Below are positions 37,889 through 45,152 of a stretch of 64,000 nucleotides of DNA, piece by piece. Within the stretch, counting starts at the first letter, position 1. Each line of letters opens with the position of its first letter. The notes under the pieces are model-generated. The model worked only from the letters and a program-made list of their open reading frames with translations. It was not told the origin of the DNA and did no database searches. The position numbers and the translations under genes were made by a program. Source of the DNA: Paracoccus rhizosphaerae (lineage in GTDB: Bacteria; Pseudomonadota; Alphaproteobacteria; Rhodobacterales; Rhodobacteraceae); assembly GCF_026162645.1 (NCBI RefSeq), contig NZ_JAOTBE010000001.1, positions 156,031 through 220,030 on the forward strand, in the 5' to 3' direction.

Positions 37889-37947
37889 CAGAATCGCAAT
37901 CATATGCTGCACTGCGTTTGTTGGACTCAACTATACAGGAGGATGCG

Positions 37948-38112
37948 ATGTCGGTTGCTTCCCACGTCGAGGAGCTTCGCAAGAAACACCAGAACCTGTC
38001 CGATGCCGTTGAAAGGGCCCACCGAACACCCAGTGCCAGCGATCAGGAGATCGCGGCCATGAAACGCGAAAAACTTCGCCTGAAGGAACAGATCACCCGA
38101 CTTGCACACTGA
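37948..38112 (+). CDS. YdcH/DUF465 family small protein
   Basis: A 54-residue two-helix protein rich in charged residues: VASHVEELRKKHQNLSDAVE followed by a helix IAAMKREKLRLKEQITRL. It matches the YdcH (DUF465) family, a short coiled-coil hairpin of unknown function. The ATG at 37948 follows CAGGAGGATGCG, a strong site. It lies 59 bases after the methyltransferase gene. A terminator hairpin follows at 38144-38167. Confidence 0.85.
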   Translation: MSVASHVEELRKKHQNLSDAVERAHRTPSASDQEIAAMKREKLRLKEQITRLAH

Positions 38113-38143
38113 TTCGTCCGAACCATGACGTTCGCATGAAAAA

Positions 38144-38167
38144 GGCCCGCGCAATCCTGCGCGGGCC
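38144..38167. terminator. Rho-independent terminator between YdcH and phaB genes
   Basis: GGCCCGCGCA (38144-38153) pairs perfectly with TGCGCGGGCC (38158-38167), loop ATCC, preceded by AAAAA on the left, so on the minus strand it ends in a U-tract and suits phaB best. Read from the left it is followed by GTCCTGC, a weaker tail. Confidence 0.83.
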
Positions 38168-38185
38168 GTCCTGCTTCAGGCCGGA

Positions 38186-38911
38186 TCAGACGAAGAACTG
38201 CCCGCCATTCGCGCTGAGCGTCGAGCCGGTGATGAAGCCCGCGTCGTCGGCCACGAGGAAGACCACCGCACGGGCGATCTCCTCGGGTTCGCCAAGGCGT
38301 CCGACGGGGATCTGCGGGATGATCCGTTCGTTCAGAACCTTCTCGTCGATGGCGCGCACCATCTCGGTCCCGATATAGCCAGGGCAGATGGCGTTGACGG
38401 TGATGCCCGCGCGCGCGCCTTCCTGGGCCAGGGCCTTGGTGAAGCCCAGATCGCCCGCCTTGGCAGCGGAATAGTTCGCCTGCCCCGCCTGGCCCTTCTG
38501 CCCGTTGATCGAGCTGATGTTGACGACCCGCCCGAACTTGCGGTCGCGCATGCCGGTCCAGACCGCGTGGGTCATGTTGAACAGGCCGGTCAGGTTGGTG
38601 TCGATCACCTCTTTCCACTGCTCGGGTGTCATCTTGTGGAACATGGCATCGCGGGTGATACCGGCGTTGTTGACCAGGATGTCGATCGGGCCAAGGTCGG
38701 CTTCGACCTGTGCGACACCGTTCTTGCAGGCATCGTAATCCGCCACCGACCATTTGTAGGTCTTGATGCCGGTTTCGTCGGTGAAGCTGCGCGCGGCGTC
38801 GTCGTTGCCAGCGTAGGTGGCGGCGACCTGATACCCGGCAGCCTTCAGCGCCTGAGAGATTGCGGCCCCAATCCCGCGCGATCCTCCGGTGACCAATGCA
38901 ACTTTAGCCAT
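38186..38911 (-). CDS. phaB: Acetoacetyl-CoA reductase
   Basis: NADPH-dependent short-chain reductase giving (R)-3-hydroxybutyryl-CoA for polyhydroxybutyrate. The 241 residues have the cofactor loop GGSRGIG at 9-15, NNAG near residue 85, Ser134, and the catalytic pair Tyr147 and Lys151 in NYSAAKAG. ATG 38911 follows AAGGGGGAGGACAT. It is downstream of phaA on the same strand, separated by an 85-base spacer containing a strong hairpin. PHB synthase (phaC) is not in this window. Confidence 0.95.
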   Translation of the reverse strand: MAKVALVTGGSRGIGAAISQALKAAGYQVAATYAGNDDAARSFTDETGIKTYKWSVADYDACKNGVAQVEADLGPIDILVNNAGITRDAMFHKMTPEQWKEVIDTNLTGLFNMTHAVWTGMRDRKFGRVVNISSINGQKGQAGQANYSAAKAGDLGFTKALAQEGARAGITVNAICPGYIGTEMVRAIDEKVLNERIIPQIPVGRLGEPEEIARAVVFLVADDAGFITGSTLSANGGQFFV

Positions 38912-38961
38912 ATGTCCTCCCCCTTGATATAAAATTTATAATATTGCTAATTAATCACGAG

Positions 38962-38988
38962 GCAGCGCGCAAGAAGATTGCGCGCTGC
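38962..38988 (-). terminator. Stem-loop between phaA and phaB
   Basis: An 11-bp perfect stem (38962-38972 with 38978-38988) and a 5-base loop (GAAGA on the plus strand) sit 8 bases after the phaA stop. On the minus strand the stem is followed by CTCGTGATT and then an AT-rich stretch ending at the phaB ribosome-binding site. It lacks an immediate U-tract. It may attenuate or protect the upstream mRNA rather than fully stop transcription. Confidence 0.6.
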
Positions 38989-38996
38989 ATGTTAGG

Positions 38997-40169
38997 TCAG
39001 CGTTCCAAGCACATAGCAACGCCCATGCCGCCGCCGATGCACAGCGTCGCCAGGCCCTTCTTGGCATCGCGGCGCTGCATTTCGAACAGAAGGGTGTTCA
39101 GCACCCGGCACCCCGAGGCGCCGATCGGGTGGCCGATGGCGATGGCCCCGCCGTTGACGTTCACGATGGACGGGTCCCAGCCCATGTCCTTGTTCACGGC
39201 GCAGGCCTGGGCCGCGAAGGCCTCGTTCGCCTCGACCAAGTCCAGATCGCCGACCGACCAGCCGGCCTTTTCCAGCGCCTTGCGGCTGGCGGGGATCGGG
39301 CCGGTGCCCATGATCGCCGGGTCGAGGCCCGCGGTGGCGTGGCTGGCGATGCGCGCCAGCGGGGTCAGGCCGCGGCGCGCGGCCTCTTCCTCGGTCATCA
39401 CCATGACCGCGGCCGCGCCGTCGTTCAGGCCCGAGGCATTGGCCGCCGTGACCGAGCCGTCCTTGGTAAAGGCCGGGCGCAGCTTCTGCATCGCTTCCAG
39501 CGTGGCGCCGTGGCGGATGTATTCGTCCTTGTCCACGACCGTGTCGCCCTTGCGGGTCTTGACGGTGTAGGCGACGATCTCGTCATCGAAGCGGCCTTCC
39601 TTCTGGGCAGCCTCGGCCTTGTTCTGGCTGGCGACGGCGAATTCGTCCTGCTGGTCGCGGCTGATCTGCCACTTCTCGGCCACGTTCTCGGCCGTCTGGC
39701 CCATGTGGTACTGGTTGAACGCGTCCCACAGGCCGTCGCGGATCATCGTGTCGACCATCTGCATGTCGCCCATCTTCTGGCCAGCCCGCAGATAGGTCGC
39801 GTGCATGGCCATCGACATGCTTTCCTGACCGCCGGCCAGAACCACGCGCGCGTCGCCCAGGATCACCTGCTGCGCGGCCAGCGCCACGGCACGCAGGCCC
39901 GAACCGCAGACCTGATTAAGGCCCCAGGCGGCCGACTCCTTCGGCAGCCCCGCCTTGATATGGGCCTGGCGGGCGGGGTTCTGCCCCTGACCGGCGGTCA
40001 GCACCTGGCCCATGATGGTTTCATCGATCTCGGCGGCGTCGACACCGGCGCGCGAGATGACCTCCTTGAGGACGGCGGCCCCCAGGTCATGTGCCGGAAT
40101 GTTGGCGAACGACCCGAGGAAGCTTCCTACGGGCGTCCGGGCGGCAGAGACGATCACGGCGTTTGTCAT
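38997..40169 (-). CDS. phaA: Acetyl-CoA C-acetyltransferase (beta-ketothiolase)
   Basis: Condenses two acetyl-CoA to acetoacetyl-CoA for polyhydroxybutyrate, or works in reverse in degradation. The 390 residues carry [11 protein letters not shown] with Cys88, [17 protein letters not shown] with the catalytic His, and [13 protein letters not shown] with the second Cys near residue 380. Length is standard for the biosynthetic thiolase. It precedes phaB. Confidence 0.96.
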   Translation of the reverse strand: MTNAVIVSAARTPVGSFLGSFANIPAHDLGAAVLKEVISRAGVDAAEIDETIMGQVLTAGQGQNPARQAHIKAGLPKESAAWGLNQVCGSGLRAVALAAQQVILGDARVVLAGGQESMSMAMHATYLRAGQKMGDMQMVDTMIRDGLWDAFNQYHMGQTAENVAEKWQISRDQQDEFAVASQNKAEAAQKEGRFDDEIVAYTVKTRKGDTVVDKDEYIRHGATLEAMQKLRPAFTKDGSVTAANASGLNDGAAAVMVMTEEEAARRGLTPLARIASHATAGLDPAIMGTGPIPASRKALEKAGWSVGDLDLVEANEAFAAQACAVNKDMGWDPSIVNVNGGAIAIGHPIGASGCRVLNTLLFEMQRRDAKKGLATLCIGGGMGVAMCLER

Positions 40170-40284
40170 GGCGGGCTCCTTCCCATCATTGCCGGCGGAC
40201 CGGCGAATCCGGTTCAGGATGCGCGTTCGCGACGTGGCGTCAAGCAGATCGCGCCGACAAACAGGGCGGGCCCGTCGCCGTCCG

Positions 40285-41100
40285 TCAGCGGGTGGCCAGC
40301 GATGGCGGCGTTTTCCAGGGCGGCGCGATGGTCGGCGCGCCGAAGTAGTAACCCTGCAGGCAGTCGATGCCGATATCGATCAGGAAGCTGGCATCCTCGG
40401 CCGTCTCGACGGATTCGGCGACGGTGAACATGTCGAAATGGTGGGCGATGGACTGCAGCGCGCGGGTCAGCACCTGGTTGTCGGGGCTGGCCGAGATCCG
40501 GCGGATGAACTGACCGTCGATCTTGATCATGTCGAAGCAGAAGTCGCGCAGATAACGGAAAGAGGTGTAGCCCGCACCGAAATCGTCCAGTGCCAGGCTG
40601 ATGCCATAGCCCTGCACCTCGGCCATGAAGCCCTGCACCTCGTGCGGCATGCCCATAGCCGAGCTTTCGGTGATCTCGAGGATCAGCCTTTCGCCCAGCA
40701 GGGGATCCTCGGCCAGGCCGCGGCGCAGGGTATTGATCCAGTCGGGATATTCGATCGACCGTGCCGACATGTTGATCGACAGGCGCAGCGACGGATCCTC
40801 GGCCAAGGTCCGCAGGCCCAGAGACAGCGACAGGCAGTCGATCTTGCGGCCCAGTTCGGTGGTTTCGGCCTGCGGCATGAAATCGCGCAGCGGCACCAGC
40901 CGGCCGGTATCGTCGATGATCCGGATCAGCCCTTCATAAAAGGCGGCGACCTTCGTGCGCCCGGACTGCACGATCGGCTGAAACGCCAGCACGCCGCTGC
41001 CCTTTTCCACCGCCGCCGCCACCGAGGACATGGTGATGCGGTCCTGAAAACGGATCGCGTCGTCCAGGGGCGAACTGTTTTCCAGAATTCTATCGCTCAC
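40285..41100 (-). CDS. EAL-domain cyclic-di-GMP phosphodiesterase
   Basis: A 271-residue protein consisting of an EAL domain with a short N-terminal tail and no GGDEF, PAS or membrane region. Residues at catalytic or metal positions are Glu56 in EGL, Asn110, Glu142, Asp172-Asp173 in LDDFGAG, Lys193, Glu229 in ESVET, and Gln249 in QGYYFG. The set looks complete, so it should be able to hydrolyse c-di-GMP. EGL replaces the usual EAL, a tolerated variant. It is divergent from tag, and downstream of it lies phaA (opposite end, same strand). Confidence 0.88.
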   Translation of the reverse strand: MSDRILENSSPLDDAIRFQDRITMSSVAAAVEKGSGVLAFQPIVQSGRTKVAAFYEGLIRIIDDTGRLVPLRDFMPQAETTELGRKIDCLSLSLGLRTLAEDPSLRLSINMSARSIEYPDWINTLRRGLAEDPLLGERLILEITESSAMGMPHEVQGFMAEVQGYGISLALDDFGAGYTSFRYLRDFCFDMIKIDGQFIRRISASPDNQVLTRALQSIAHHFDMFTVAESVETAEDASFLIDIGIDCLQGYYFGAPTIAPPWKTPPSLATR

Positions 41101-41196
41101 AACCCGCGCCTCTCGATTCTCAGCCTGTTTGCAGTCCAGCCATGATGGCTTAACCTGCCCTGAAAAGGCACCGCATTTTCAACTCAGGGTTAATAG

Positions 41197-41772
41197 ATGA
41201 TCAGCCGATGCGACTGGTGCGGCAGCGATCCGCTGTATCAGCACTATCACGACATGGAATGGGGCGTTCCTGAACGCGACCCGCGGGCGCTATGGGAAAA
41301 GCTGGTGCTGGACGGGTTCCAGGCCGGGCTGTCCTGGATCACCATCCTGCGCAAGCGCGAGGCCTTCCGCGAGGAGTTCGACGGCTTCGATCCCCGGCGG
41401 GTTGCCACCTGGGACCAGGCGCGGATCGACCGGGCGCTGCGGAACCCCGGCATCGTCCGCCATCGCGGCAAGATCGAGGCGACCGTGCGCGGCGCAGGCG
41501 CCTATCTGCAGATCGAGGACGCCGAGGGCTTCTCGCCCTGGCTGTGGTCGTTCGTTGGTGGCCAGCCCATCCGGAACCATTGGCCGGACATGGCGTCCGT
41601 GCCGACGCAGACCGATGAGTCGCGCGCCATGTCAAAGGCGCTGAAATCGCGCGGCTTCAACTTCTGCGGGCCGGTCATCATCTATGCCTTCATGCAGGCC
41701 ACCGGGATGGTCGACGACCACCTGACGACCTGCCACCGGCATGGCGCACTTACGGCGCCATCAGCTGCGTGA
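41197..41772 (+). CDS. tag: DNA-3-methyladenine glycosylase I
   Basis: Removes 3-methyladenine from alkylated DNA. The 191 residues start RCDWCGSDPLYQHYHDMEWG with the zinc ligands Cys5 and His18; the others are expected from DDHLTTCHRH near the C-terminus. GFQAGLSWITILRKR is the family motif. Its 3' end overlaps the convergent TlpA-like gene by 23 bases. It is divergent from the EAL gene. Confidence 0.95.
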   Translation: MISRCDWCGSDPLYQHYHDMEWGVPERDPRALWEKLVLDGFQAGLSWITILRKREAFREEFDGFDPRRVATWDQARIDRALRNPGIVRHRGKIEATVRGAGAYLQIEDAEGFSPWLWSFVGGQPIRNHWPDMASVPTQTDESRAMSKALKSRGFNFCGPVIIYAFMQATGMVDDHLTTCHRHGALTAPSAA

Positions 41773-42298
41773 TGAGGGTCTTTGCGGCATCAGAATCCCA
41801 CTCTGCGTCGCCGAGGTAACGCGCGACCTCTTTGCCGTCGCGGTCGATCAGGACCGTGACCGGCAGGCCCACGACGCCCATGTCGCGGGCGACCTGCTGG
41901 CGGGGGTCCAGAAGGACGGGCAGGTTTTCGACGCTGACCTCTTCGAAGAAGTCGTCGATCCGCTCGGGCGCGTTGCGGCCTGTGGCGATGGTGACGACCT
42001 CGAAGTCGTCGCCGCCCATCTGCGACTGAAGGCGGTCCAGGGCCGGCATCTCCTCGCGGCAGGGGGCGCACCAGGTGGCCCAGAAGTTCAGCAGGACGAC
42101 CTTGCCCTTCCAGTCGGCCAAGGTGTGGGTGCCGCCGTCGGGATCGGTGAATTCGGTGCCCGAAATCGGCGCGGGTTCCTCGGCGACGACCAGCTTTTCC
42201 AAGCCTCCGTCGCGGGCCGCCTGCCAGTCCGGTTCGGCCGCGAAGGCGGCATTTGCACCGATGAGAAGGGCCGTATAAAGCAGGGCGGAACGCAGCAT
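41750..42298 (-). CDS. TlpA-like periplasmic thiol-disulfide oxidoreductase
   Basis: A 182-residue exported thioredoxin-fold protein with a signal peptide ending ANAAFAAEP, then TDPDGGTHTLADWKGKVVLL and the active site NFWATWCAPC (Cys77 and Cys80). The TlpA/ResA group reduces apo-cytochromes or copper-binding proteins in the periplasm. It is divergent from argH with a 23-base gap and overlaps tag at the other end. Its partner is unknown. Confidence 0.88.
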   Translation of the reverse strand: MLRSALLYTALLIGANAAFAAEPDWQAARDGGLEKLVVAEEPAPISGTEFTDPDGGTHTLADWKGKVVLLNFWATWCAPCREEMPALDRLQSQMGGDDFEVVTIATGRNAPERIDDFFEEVSVENLPVLLDPRQQVARDMGVVGLPVTVLIDRDGKEVARYLGDAEWDSDAAKTLITQLMAP

Positions 42299-42321
42299 GA
42301 GACCTCCGAGGGACGTACCTG

Positions 42322-43722
42322 ATGACCGACCGGCCAGAAACCTCCGCCAACAGCATGTGGGGCGGGCGCTTCGCCGCCGGACCCGACGCGATCATGGAGG
42401 CGATCAATGCCTCGATCAGCTTCGACCGGCGGCTTTATGCCCAGGACATCCGGGGCAGCCGGGCCCATGCCGCGATGCTTGCGGCCACGGGCATCATCAG
42501 CGATAGCGATGCGAAGGCGATCGGGGAAGGCCTGCTCACCGTCTTGTCAGAGATCGAGGGCGGAGATTTCCCCTTCAGGACCGCGCTGGAGGACATCCAC
42601 ATGAACGTGGAGGCCCGCCTGAAGGAGATCATCGGCGAACCCGCCGGCCGTCTGCATACCGGCCGGTCGCGGAACGATCAGGTGGCGACGGACTTCCGCC
42701 TGTGGGTCCGCGACCAGTGTGACGCGGCTATCGACGGCCTGACCGCGCTGATCCGCGCGGCGCTGGGTCAGGCCGAGGCGGGGGCGGACTGGGTCATGCC
42801 GGGCTTCACCCATCTGCAGACGGCGCAGCCAGTGACCTGGGGCCACCACATGATGGCCTATGTCGAGATGTTCGGCCGTGACCTGTCGCGCTTCCAAGAC
42901 GCCCGGCGGCGGATGAACGAATCTCCCTTGGGCGCCGCCGCACTGGCCGGAACCGGCTATTCAATCGACCGCGACATGACCGCCAAGGCGCTGGATTTCG
43001 ACCGACCCATGGCCAACAGCCTGGACGCCGTCAGCGACCGCGACTTTGCGCTGGAATACCTCGCGGCGGCATCTATCTGCGCCGTCCACCTGTCGCGCCT
43101 CGCCGAGGAACTGGTGATCTGGTCCTCGGCGCAGTTCCGCTTCGTGTCCATGTCTGACAAGTGGTCCACCGGGTCGTCGATCATGCCGCAGAAACGCAAC
43201 CCCGATGCGGCCGAACTGATCCGCGCCAAGATCGGGCGCATCCTAGGCGCGACGGTCGCGCTCTTCACGGTGATGAAGGGCCTGCCCTTGGCCTATTCAA
43301 AGGACATGCAGGAAGACAAGGAACAGGTCTTCGACGCCGCCGACAACCTGATGTTGGCCTTGGCCGCCATGTCGGGGATGCTGTCGGACCTGACCGCCAA
43401 CCGCGACCGGCTGGAGGCTGCGGCCAGCACCGGCTTTTCCACCGCGACCGACCTTGCGGACTGGCTGGTGCGCGAACTGGGCCTGCCCTTCCGCGACGCC
43501 CATCACGTCACCGGGTCTCTGGTGGCGCTGGCCGAAACCCGCGGCATCGACCTGCCGGACCTGACGCTCGACGACATGCGCTCGGTCCATGACGGGATCA
43601 CGCAGGACGTCTTCAACGTGCTGGGCGTGCACAATTCCGTCGCCTCGCGCCAAAGCTATGGCGGCACCGCACCTGCGCAGGTGTGCGCCCAGATCGCCCG
43701 CTGGAAGGAGAAACTGGCATGA
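42322..43722 (+). CDS. argH: Argininosuccinate lyase
   Basis: Last step of arginine biosynthesis: cleavage of argininosuccinate to arginine and fumarate. The 466 residues carry [33 protein letters not shown] and the catalytic loop [16 protein letters not shown] near residue 285. It begins at ATG 42322. Its stop overlaps the small lipoprotein gene by 4 bases. Confidence 0.97.
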   Translation: MTDRPETSANSMWGGRFAAGPDAIMEAINASISFDRRLYAQDIRGSRAHAAMLAATGIISDSDAKAIGEGLLTVLSEIEGGDFPFRTALEDIHMNVEARLKEIIGEPAGRLHTGRSRNDQVATDFRLWVRDQCDAAIDGLTALIRAALGQAEAGADWVMPGFTHLQTAQPVTWGHHMMAYVEMFGRDLSRFQDARRRMNESPLGAAALAGTGYSIDRDMTAKALDFDRPMANSLDAVSDRDFALEYLAAASICAVHLSRLAEELVIWSSAQFRFVSMSDKWSTGSSIMPQKRNPDAAELIRAKIGRILGATVALFTVMKGLPLAYSKDMQEDKEQVFDAADNLMLALAAMSGMLSDLTANRDRLEAAASTGFSTATDLADWLVRELGLPFRDAHHVTGSLVALAETRGIDLPDLTLDDMRSVHDGITQDVFNVLGVHNSVASRQSYGGTAPAQVCAQIARWKEKLA

Positions 43723-43886
43723 GAAATACCCTGATCGTCGTGGTGGTGCTGGTCATCGTCGTGGCCCTTCTGGCCAGCTGCGGCGTCGACGGCGCCCCGC
43801 AACGGCCGGTCGAAAAGCCCCTGCAGCAACGGGTCGGCGTCACCGTCAGCGGCGATGCCACCGTGGGCGTGGTGGCCGATCTCTAG
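43719..43886 (+). CDS. LptM/LppL-like small lipoprotein
   Basis: A 55-residue lipoprotein with a hydrophobic leader [19 protein letters not shown] and lipobox Cys21. The mature part starts [14 protein letters not shown], which resembles the CG-x-x-G-x-P start of LptM (YifL) and LppL. Position supports this: in Pseudomonas lppL lies next to lysA, and in E. coli yifL (lptM) lies next to dapF. Here it lies between argH and lysA, overlapping argH by 4 bases and abutting lysA with no gap. LptM helps LptD oxidative maturation in E. coli; that role here is inferred. Confidence 0.78.
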   Translation: MRNTLIVVVVLVIVVALLASCGVDGAPQRPVEKPLQQRVGVTVSGDATVGVVADL

Positions 43887-45152
43887 ATGGACCATTTCCT
43901 TTACCGGGACGGCCATCTGCATGCCGAGGACGTGCCCCTGTCGCGCATCGCGGCCGAGGTTGGCACACCCGTCTATGTCTATTCCGCCGCGACCCTGACG
44001 CGCCATTTCGGCCTGTTCCGGCAGGCGCTGGACTGGACGGATCACCTGGTCTGCTTTGCGGTCAAGTCGAACAGCAACCTGGCGGTCCTGAAGCTGATGG
44101 GCGATCTGGGCGCGGGCATGGACGTGGTCTCGGGCGGCGAATACGCGCGGGCCAGGGCGGCGGGCGTGCCGGGCGACCGGATCGTCTTTTCCGGCGTCGG
44201 CAAGACTGTTCCCGAAATGCGCATGGCCATCGAAGGCGGCATCCGCCAGTTCAACGTGGAAAGCGAACCCGAAATGCGGGCCTTGTCCGCCGTGGCTGCC
44301 GGCATGGGCGCGACGGTGCCGATCGCGGTCCGGGTGAACCCCGATGTCGATGCCAAGACGCACGAGAAGATCGCCACCGGCAAGTCCGACAACAAGTTCG
44401 GCATCCCGATTTCCCGCGCGGTCGAGGTCTATGCCGAGGCGGCGGCCCTGCCGGGGCTGCAGGTCATGGGCATAGACGTCCATATCGGCAGCCAGCTGAC
44501 CGACCTGGACCCGTTCCGCGCGGCCTATGCCAAGGTGGCCGACCTGACAACGGCGCTGCGGGCCGAGGGTCACCGGATCACCCGGCTGGACCTGGGCGGC
44601 GGGCTGGGCATTCCCTATCGCCGCGACAACAACGCCCCGCCCCTGCCCATCGAATACGGAGAGGTCATCCGCGAGGCCGTGGGCCATCTGGGCTGCGAGA
44701 TCGAGATCGAGCCCGGCCGCAACATCGTCGGCAACGCCGGCGTCCTGCTGTCCGAGGTCATCTACGTCAAGAACGGCCAGGACCGGGACTTCCTGATCGT
44801 GGACGCGGCCATGAACGACCTCTTGCGACCCGCCATGTACGGCGCCCACCACGACATCGTGCCGCTGGTCGAGCCTGCGGTCGGGGCGGGGGTCCATGCC
44901 TATGACGTGGTGGGGCCGGTTTGCGAATCAGGTGACACGTTCCAGAAGGGGGCAGAGCTGCCCGAAATGGCGGCAGGCGGGCTGGTCGCCTTCCGCTCGG
45001 CCGGGGCATATGGCGCGGTGATGGCGTCGGAGTACAATTCCCGGCCGCTGGTCCCAGAGGTTCTGGTGCGGGGCGATCACTTCGCCGTCATCAGGCCGCG
45101 TCCGACATATGAGGAGATGCTGGGGCGCGATAGCGTCCCGGAATGGCTTTGA
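43887..45152 (+). CDS. lysA: Diaminopimelate decarboxylase
   Basis: PLP enzyme that converts meso-diaminopimelate to lysine. The 421 residues have the PLP lysine Lys60 in CFAVKSNSN, the HIGSQLTDLDPF motif, LDLGGGLGIPYRRDNN for phosphate binding, and CESGDTFQKG near residue 350. It follows the LptM-like gene directly. The next gene overlaps it by 10 bases if started at 45143. Confidence 0.96.
   Translation: MDHFLYRDGHLHAEDVPLSRIAAEVGTPVYVYSAATLTRHFGLFRQALDWTDHLVCFAVKSNSNLAVLKLMGDLGAGMDVVSGGEYARARAAGVPGDRIVFSGVGKTVPEMRMAIEGGIRQFNVESEPEMRALSAVAAGMGATVPIAVRVNPDVDAKTHEKIATGKSDNKFGIPISRAVEVYAEAAALPGLQVMGIDVHIGSQLTDLDPFRAAYAKVADLTTALRAEGHRITRLDLGGGLGIPYRRDNNAPPLPIEYGEVIREAVGHLGCEIEIEPGRNIVGNAGVLLSEVIYVKNGQDRDFLIVDAAMNDLLRPAMYGAHHDIVPLVEPAVGAGVHAYDVVGPVCESGDTFQKGAELPEMAAGGLVAFRSAGAYGAVMASEYNSRPLVPEVLVRGDHFAVIRPRPTYEEMLGRDSVPEWL

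Noticed and set aside
43656..44897. 413-residue minus-strand open frame over the LptM-like and lysA genes
   Set aside because: Shadow frame; the plus strand has lysA with full catalytic motifs.
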